Positions 32,075-36,914 of a stretch of 36,914 nucleotides of DNA are shown in pieces. The stretch is from Streptomyces sp. Root1304. GTDB lineage: Bacteria > Actinomycetota > Actinomycetes > Streptomycetales > Streptomycetaceae. Under the pieces are notes generated by a model that made no database searches, was not told the origin of the DNA, and was given only the letters and a program-made list of their open reading frames with translations. Position numbers and translations under genes: made by a program. Each line of letters starts with the position of its first letter. The stretch's first letter is position 1. The stretch lies in contig NZ_LMEP01000013.1 in the NCBI RefSeq assembly GCF_001426405.1, positions 1-36,914 of the forward strand, written 5' to 3'.

Positions 32075-32331
32075 CGCACATGTACGGGGCACCGGGACCG
32101 CCCGGAAGACCGACGCGGACTGTGGCCCGCCGCACCGATCGGTGTAGATTCGTGACCAGCCAGACGTCGCTGCTGATGGCGGTCGGGCGGTCCTCACGGA
32201 CCGGCCGAGGGAGAGAGGGCCTCCGACGACGGCACCGCGGAACCTCCCGGGCATTCGTGTGCCCGGAGCCCTCCGTGATGCCCCGGCGCCCATCGACCCT
32301 CGCACCCGAACACACGAGGAGCAGCTCAGTC
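32075..32331 (+). promoter_or_regulatory. ahcY promoter and long structured leader
   Basis: TAGATT at 32145-32150 is a good -10 element, the -35 region is poor, and transcription would start near 32157, leaving about 175 nt of leader. The leader contains a perfect hairpin CGGTCC TCAC GGACCG (32188-32203), a second hairpin CCGGGCA/TGCCCGG (32247-32266), and a longer pairing between GAGGGCCTCC (about 32215-32224) and GGAGCCCTC (about 32265-32272) that overlaps the second hairpin, so the two could be alternatives. I could not fit it to the SAH or SAM riboswitch consensus from memory. Confidence 0.5.
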
Positions 32332-33741
<1,410 letters not shown>

Positions 33742-33804
33742 TGCCCCGGTCGGCGGCGCCCGCGCGTTGACGCGACGCCGCCCCGGACACCCGTAGAGGA
33801 ATCA

Positions 33805-33841
33805 GGCAGGCCCCCCGCACCCCCGTGCCGGGGGGCCTGCC
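33805..33841 (+). terminator. hairpin terminator after ahcY
   Basis: GGCAGGCCCCCCG (33805-33817) pairs with CGGGGGGCCTGCC (33829-33841), and the loop can add CAC/GTG. It lies about 65 nt after the ahcY stop and before the ribosome site of the next gene. Confidence 0.88.
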
Positions 33842-33893
33842 CCGTCCAGCTCCCGCTCCCTCTCCAGGCAGCGCCCCTCCCGAGGACCGACCC

Positions 33894-34508
33894 ATGCCCC
33901 GCGGCCGATATTCGCTCCATGACCCGCACGACCACACCCCCCTCGGTGAAGAGCACTTCCACTGCGCGCCCGGCCCCTCCGGCTGGCGCTACGTCTCACA
34001 GATCACCACCCCCTCGGGCGATCACCGGGGCTCCGTCGACCTGGCCGTCGACGAACTGGGCCGCCCCATCCGCCTGGAACTCCACGCCGCCGGCTGGCAG
34101 GTCCGCGGTGCGGCCCTCGACGGCGTCACCTGGGTCCGTACGGACCCCACCGGAATCCACGCCTCCGAAGGCAATGTGCGCGCCCACGCCTTCACCGGCA
34201 CGTCCCCGGCGTTCCTCGTCGCCCTCACGCGACTCCTGCGTCTCACCCCCGATTCCCCCGAGACCCGCGTCAGGCTCGTCGCCCTCACGGATCCGGTGCT
34301 CGCCCCCCTCACGGTCGACCAGTCCTGGGCCCTGATGAGAAGTGAAGCGCACCCCACTGACAACGGCCCCCTGATGGTGGACGAGTACCAGGTCAGCGCC
34401 CTGGACACGGGGGAGAGGCACACCGTCCACATCGCCGGCGACGTGGTCCTCGCGGCCCCCGGCATCGAACTCGAAGCCCTGGAGACCCCACCGTCGGTCT
34501 TCCCCTGA
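33894..34508 (+). CDS. uncharacterised 204-residue protein
   Basis: I do not recognise this family. The protein is soluble, without signal peptide or membrane helix. It looks beta-rich: HFHCAPGPSGWRYVSQ, GSVDLAVDELGRPIRLEL and WQVRGAALDGVTWVR near the N-terminus suggest antiparallel strands; a helical stretch AFLVALTRLLRLT (about 103-115) and further strands ending in HTVHIAGDVVLAAPGIELE follow. One cysteine only (in HFHCA). GAGGA lies 7 nt before ATG 33894; the frame is open a little upstream without support. Codon use is like its neighbours, so it is a native gene. It lies after the ahcY terminator and converges on the RDD gene with a 3-nt gap. Confidence 0.72.
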   Translation: MPRGRYSLHDPHDHTPLGEEHFHCAPGPSGWRYVSQITTPSGDHRGSVDLAVDELGRPIRLELHAAGWQVRGAALDGVTWVRTDPTGIHASEGNVRAHAFTGTSPAFLVALTRLLRLTPDSPETRVRLVALTDPVLAPLTVDQSWALMRSEAHPTDNGPLMVDEYQVSALDTGERHTVHIAGDVVLAAPGIELEALETPPSVFP

Positions 34509-34511
34509 CGG

Positions 34512-35465
34512 TCAGGCGGGTGGAGCGAACCCGGTGGCGGACCCTCCGGCGGCCGGGGGAGCCCCGGCCGGGGGCCGGACGGCGGGAGGAACGACCGCCG
34601 AGCCGACCTCGGAAACGCCGGCGGGAGGAACGAATCCCGAGCCGACCCCCGAGCCCTTCGCCGTGCCGAGCCCCGAGCCGGCGGCCGGAACCCCTGCCAC
34701 CACCGCCGAAGCGCTGAACGCCCGCCGGGCCTCCCGCGCCTGCCGTTCGGCCACGACCCCCGCCAGATAGGCGTCGGCCGGAACCCCCGGCGGCGGAGGC
34801 GTACCGGTCAGCGTCACCAGCTCGTCGGCCAGCCGCTCCGCGAGCCGCCGTCCCACGGCCGGATCGAGCTCACGGGCCCGCGTGAGGTACTGCCGGATCT
34901 CCAGCCACAGCGCGTCGGGCACAGCGGAGAGATCGAGCCCGGCGAAGCGCCCCACCAGCCACGGCGGCGGCGGAGGCACGAACGCGGTCCGGGCCGCGGG
35001 TATCCGCTCCCGCACGACCAGCGTCCCCGCGAAGACGTCCCCGAGCCGCCGCCCCCGCTCCGACACCAGCGACGCGATGCAGGCGACGACCCCGAAGGTC
35101 ATCAGGATCTCCACGACCCCCATCGCCCCGCGCACGAGCGCGTGCCGGAACCGGATCGGCCCGCCGTCGTCCCGCACCACCCGCAGCCCGCAGGCCATCT
35201 TCCCCAGCGACCGCCCGTGCGACAGCGTCTCCACCGCGATCGGCGCCCCCACCAGGACGAGCAGGAACGACGCGATGGACACCGCCATGACCGCCGCCTC
35301 GTCGAGGGAGGCGGTGGCGACCGCGAGCCCGAGCGTGATCAGCAGATACGCCGTCCACACCACCACCAGGTCGATCAGCAGGGCCAACGCCCGGCTCGGC
35401 AGCCGCGCGGGCTGCAACCCCAGTACGACGGCGTCTCCCGTCACCAGCCCACTCACGGCACCCAC
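34512..35465 (-). CDS. RDD family membrane protein
   Basis: A 317-residue membrane protein. LPSRALALLIDLVVVWTAYLL (about 23-43) contains the Arg and Asp-Asp region typical of RDD domains; three more hydrophobic helices follow to about 130, with GRSLGKMACGLRVVRDDGGP between them, a strongly conserved RDD loop. After RGRRLGDVFAGTLVVRERIP comes a cytoplasmic region (about 160-317) with a helical segment, then a Gly/Pro/Ala/Val-rich tail. The function of RDD proteins is not settled; some are linked to ion transport. The start is GTG 35465 with GGAGAAGG close upstream; GTG 35456 is possible. It is divergent from the SpoIIM-family gene, a pairing common in actinobacteria. Confidence 0.87.
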   Translation of the reverse strand: MGAVSGLVTGDAVVLGLQPARLPSRALALLIDLVVVWTAYLLITLGLAVATASLDEAAVMAVSIASFLLVLVGAPIAVETLSHGRSLGKMACGLRVVRDDGGPIRFRHALVRGAMGVVEILMTFGVVACIASLVSERGRRLGDVFAGTLVVRERIPAARTAFVPPPPPWLVGRFAGLDLSAVPDALWLEIRQYLTRARELDPAVGRRLAERLADELVTLTGTPPPPGVPADAYLAGVVAERQAREARRAFSASAVVAGVPAAGSGLGTAKGSGVGSGFVPPAGVSEVGSAVVPPAVRPPAGAPPAAGGSATGFAPPA

Positions 35466-35575
35466 CCTTCTCCGGCCTTCCCGACCCCACCGAACGCCAG
35501 TCTGCCAAGCTGACCCGCAGCGCGCCGCAGTAGTACGGACCCGTCCGCAGCCGATGCCTGGAGCAGCAGCCGATC

Positions 35576-36583
35576 ATGGACCTCGACGTCTACGTCACCG
35601 CCCACCGCGCCGAGTGGGAACGCCTCGACGACCTCCTGCGCCGGGGCGGCAAGCTCACCGGAGCCGAGGCGGACGAACTCGTCGCGCTCTACCAGCGCAC
35701 GGCCACCCACCTGTCGATCGTCCAGTCCAGCGCCCCGGACCCCATGCTCACGGCCCGGCTCACCCAGCTCGTCGCCCGGGCCCGCGCCACCGTCACGGGC
35801 ACCCGCCGGGCCTCCTGGCGAGACGCGGCCCGCTTCCTCACGGCCGGGTTCCCGGCCGCGGTCTACCGATCCCGCCACTGGTGGATCCCCACCGCCGTCC
35901 TCTCCACCCTCCTCGCCGTCCTGATCGGCTGGTGGATCGGTACGCACCCGGAGGTCCAGGCTGCCATCGGGGCCCCGGCCGAGCTCCGCGAGATGACCCG
36001 CCCCGGTGGGCAGTACGAGACGTACTACTCCAGCCACCCGGCGGCGTCCTTCGCCGCCCAGGTCTGGACGAACAACGCCAAGGCCGCCGCGATGTGCCTG
36101 GTCCTGGGCGCCTTCCTGGGCATCCCGGTCCTCTGGATCCTCTTCATGAACATGCTGAACGTCGGCGTCGCCATCGGCCTGATGTCCTCGGCCGGCCGGC
36201 TCGACGTCTTCCTCGGCCTGATCCTTCCGCACGGCCTGCTCGAACTGACGGCCGTCTTCGTGGCCGCCGGTACGGGCCTCCGCCTCGGTTGGACCGTCAT
36301 CGACCCGGGCCCCGCCACCCGCCGCGCCGCCCTCGCGGAACGCGGACGCGCCGCCGTCGGCATGGCGATCGGCCTGGCCCTGGTCCTCTTCGTCTCGGGC
36401 CTGATCGAAGGCTTCGTCACCCCCTCCGGCCTGCCCACCTGGGCCCGCATCGCCATCGGCATCGCCGCCGAGCTGGCCTTCCTCGTCTACGTTTACGTCC
36501 TCGGCGGCCGCGCCTCCCGGGCCGGCGACGGGGGCGACCTGGAGGAGCCCGACCGCAGCGCGGAGCAGCCCACCGCCGCCTGA
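35576..36583 (+). CDS. SpoIIM (stage II sporulation protein M) family membrane protein
   Basis: A 335-residue membrane protein of the SpoIIM/DUF95 family. The N-terminal 95 residues are soluble and helical (DLDVYVTAHRAEWERLDDLL, LVALYQRTATHLSIVQS), the typical actinobacterial extension. Helices follow at about 100-123, 165-190, 190-215, 220-245, 262-285 and 292-318. NAKAAAMCLVLGAFLGIPVLW and ILPHGLLELTAVFVAAGTGL are the conserved family segments, with His-Gly and Glu in the membrane. B. subtilis SpoIIM works in engulfment, but distant homologues are found in non-endospore formers, so that role should not be transferred. ATG 35576 lacks a strong Shine-Dalgarno sequence. It is divergent from the RDD gene. 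Confidence 0.88.
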   Translation: MDLDVYVTAHRAEWERLDDLLRRGGKLTGAEADELVALYQRTATHLSIVQSSAPDPMLTARLTQLVARARATVTGTRRASWRDAARFLTAGFPAAVYRSRHWWIPTAVLSTLLAVLIGWWIGTHPEVQAAIGAPAELREMTRPGGQYETYYSSHPAASFAAQVWTNNAKAAAMCLVLGAFLGIPVLWILFMNMLNVGVAIGLMSSAGRLDVFLGLILPHGLLELTAVFVAAGTGLRLGWTVIDPGPATRRAALAERGRAAVGMAIGLALVLFVSGLIEGFVTPSGLPTWARIAIGIAAELAFLVYVYVLGGRASRAGDGGDLEEPDRSAEQPTAA

Positions 36584-36636
36584 TGTGCGTACGACCCCCC
36601 TGACCTGCTAGTGTCTTCCGGTGCCCACAAAAGCCA

Positions 36637-36665
36637 TTGACACGGCGGCTGTGGGGAGGTAGATT
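36637..36665 (+). promoter_or_regulatory. rrn promoter, first
   Basis: Perfect -35 TTGACA (36637-36642), a 17-nt spacer and -10 TAGATT (36660-36665, four of six bases of TATAAT). Start of transcription expected near 36672. Confidence 0.82.
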
Positions 36666-36683
36666 CAAACGGTTGCCTGGAAC

Positions 36684-36712
36684 TGGACAGTTCGGCAGCG
36701 ATCTAGTAGAAT
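36684..36712 (+). promoter_or_regulatory. rrn promoter, second
   Basis: TGGACA (36684-36689), a 17-nt spacer and TAGAAT (36707-36712); five of six bases match at each element. It begins 47 nt after the first promoter, with the same spacing. Confidence 0.8.
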
Positions 36713-36785
36713 GTCACTCACTCCGGTCGGGAATTCAATTCCACGGAGTCACCCCGATTCCAATCCGAATCACGAAAGCCACCGA

Positions 36786-36815
36786 TTAGGTCGGCCCAAA
36801 TGATTCTGATAAAGT
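36786..36815 (+). promoter_or_regulatory. rrn promoter, third (weaker)
   Basis: TAAAGT (36810-36815) within TTCTGATAAAGTCGGAA is a plausible -10; TTAGGT (36786-36791) 18 nt upstream is a poor -35. The same module recurs about 83 nt downstream. Confidence 0.5.
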
Positions 36816-36887
36816 CGGAACCGCCGGAAGGGCCCGGAGCGAAAGCAAAAGGGACCGGAAAGCACCGAGGAAATCGGATCGGAAAGA

Positions 36888-36903
36888 TCTGATAGAGTCG
36901 GAA
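36888..36903 (+). promoter_or_regulatory. rrn promoter -10 module, fourth
   Basis: ATCTGATAGAGTCGGAA repeats the module at 36805-36820 with one or two changes; TAGAGT (36893-36898) would be the -10. No recognisable -35 lies 17-18 nt upstream, so it may depend on an activator or a different sigma factor. Confidence 0.5.
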
Positions 36904-36914
36904 ACGAAGGAAGC

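Larger units (their letters stand above)
36584..36914 (+). promoter_or_regulatory. rRNA operon promoter and leader region
   Basis: The last 331 nt are much less GC-rich than the rest and hold several stacked promoters and a repeated TCTGATARAGTCGGAA element. CTGATAGAGTCGGAAACGAA at the end is a sequence I associate with leaders upstream of Streptomyces 16S rRNA genes. No open frame of interest. The 16S gene itself would lie outside the window, so the assignment is inference from promoter style. Confidence 0.8.

Noticed and set aside
32075..32331. Known SAH or SAM riboswitch before ahcY
   Set aside because: The core sequences I remember for these classes are not present; recorded only as a structured leader.

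Overview
The window is high-GC actinobacterial chromosome and almost certainly Streptomyces or a very close relative. The strongest marker is an 87-residue WhiB developmental regulator. GTG starts, GTGA gene overlaps and heavy third-position GC agree with this. I see no insertion sequence, phage gene, CRISPR array or tRNA. It reads as conserved core chromosome, ending in the promoter region of an rRNA operon.

Layout. 1-9863: the tail of an acyl-CoA dehydrogenase gene, then five LytR-CpsA-Psr (LCP) phosphotransferase genes, all on the minus strand, with an acyl-CoA thioesterase and a membrane-associated family 2 glycosyltransferase on the plus strand between them. 10147-15722: a TIGR03089-type protein, a secreted peptidoglycan-recognition/amidase protein, a mannose-1-phosphate guanylyltransferase (manC type), four 40-bp tandem repeats, an AlkA-like DNA glycosylase and a zinc-knuckle protein with a histone-like Lys/Ala tail. 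15816-18704, minus strand: fbiB and fbiA (coenzyme F420) and a cysteine dioxygenase. 19356-25119: whiB, then a translationally coupled pair, a 1236-residue glycosyltransferase/membrane protein and a secreted DUF5719-type protein. 25190-33741: a metallopeptidase-like protein, DUF3499, phosphomannomutase (manB), Trm112, a SIS-domain protein, mannose-6-phosphate isomerase (manA), a cation diffusion facilitator and S-adenosylhomocysteine hydrolase (ahcY). 33894-36583: an unrecognised protein, an RDD membrane protein and a SpoIIM-family membrane protein. 36637-36914: stacked rRNA-type promoters; the 16S gene would lie just past the end.

How the genes fit together. ManA, ManB and ManC are the three steps from fructose-6-phosphate to GDP-mannose. 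Two glycosyltransferases could use such sugars or lipid-linked derivatives, and the LCP enzymes attach finished glycopolymers to peptidoglycan. Most of the window can therefore be read as a cell-envelope glycan block interleaved with conserved actinobacterial genes (whiB, fbiA/B, DUF3499, Trm112). From memory, the same gene set lies together in Mycobacterium tuberculosis around Rv3248c-Rv3274c.

The most striking anomaly is in ahcY. The frame is intact from end to end, but about 15 residues normally present between the substrate domain and the NAD-binding glycine loop are missing. The loss includes the first Rossmann strand and the first glycine of the GxGxxG motif. Other points worth attention are three DnaA-box-like 9-mers after whiB, the 40-bp hairpin repeats before the glycosylase gene, a long structured leader before ahcY, and C-rich G-poor leaders before the SIS and manA genes.
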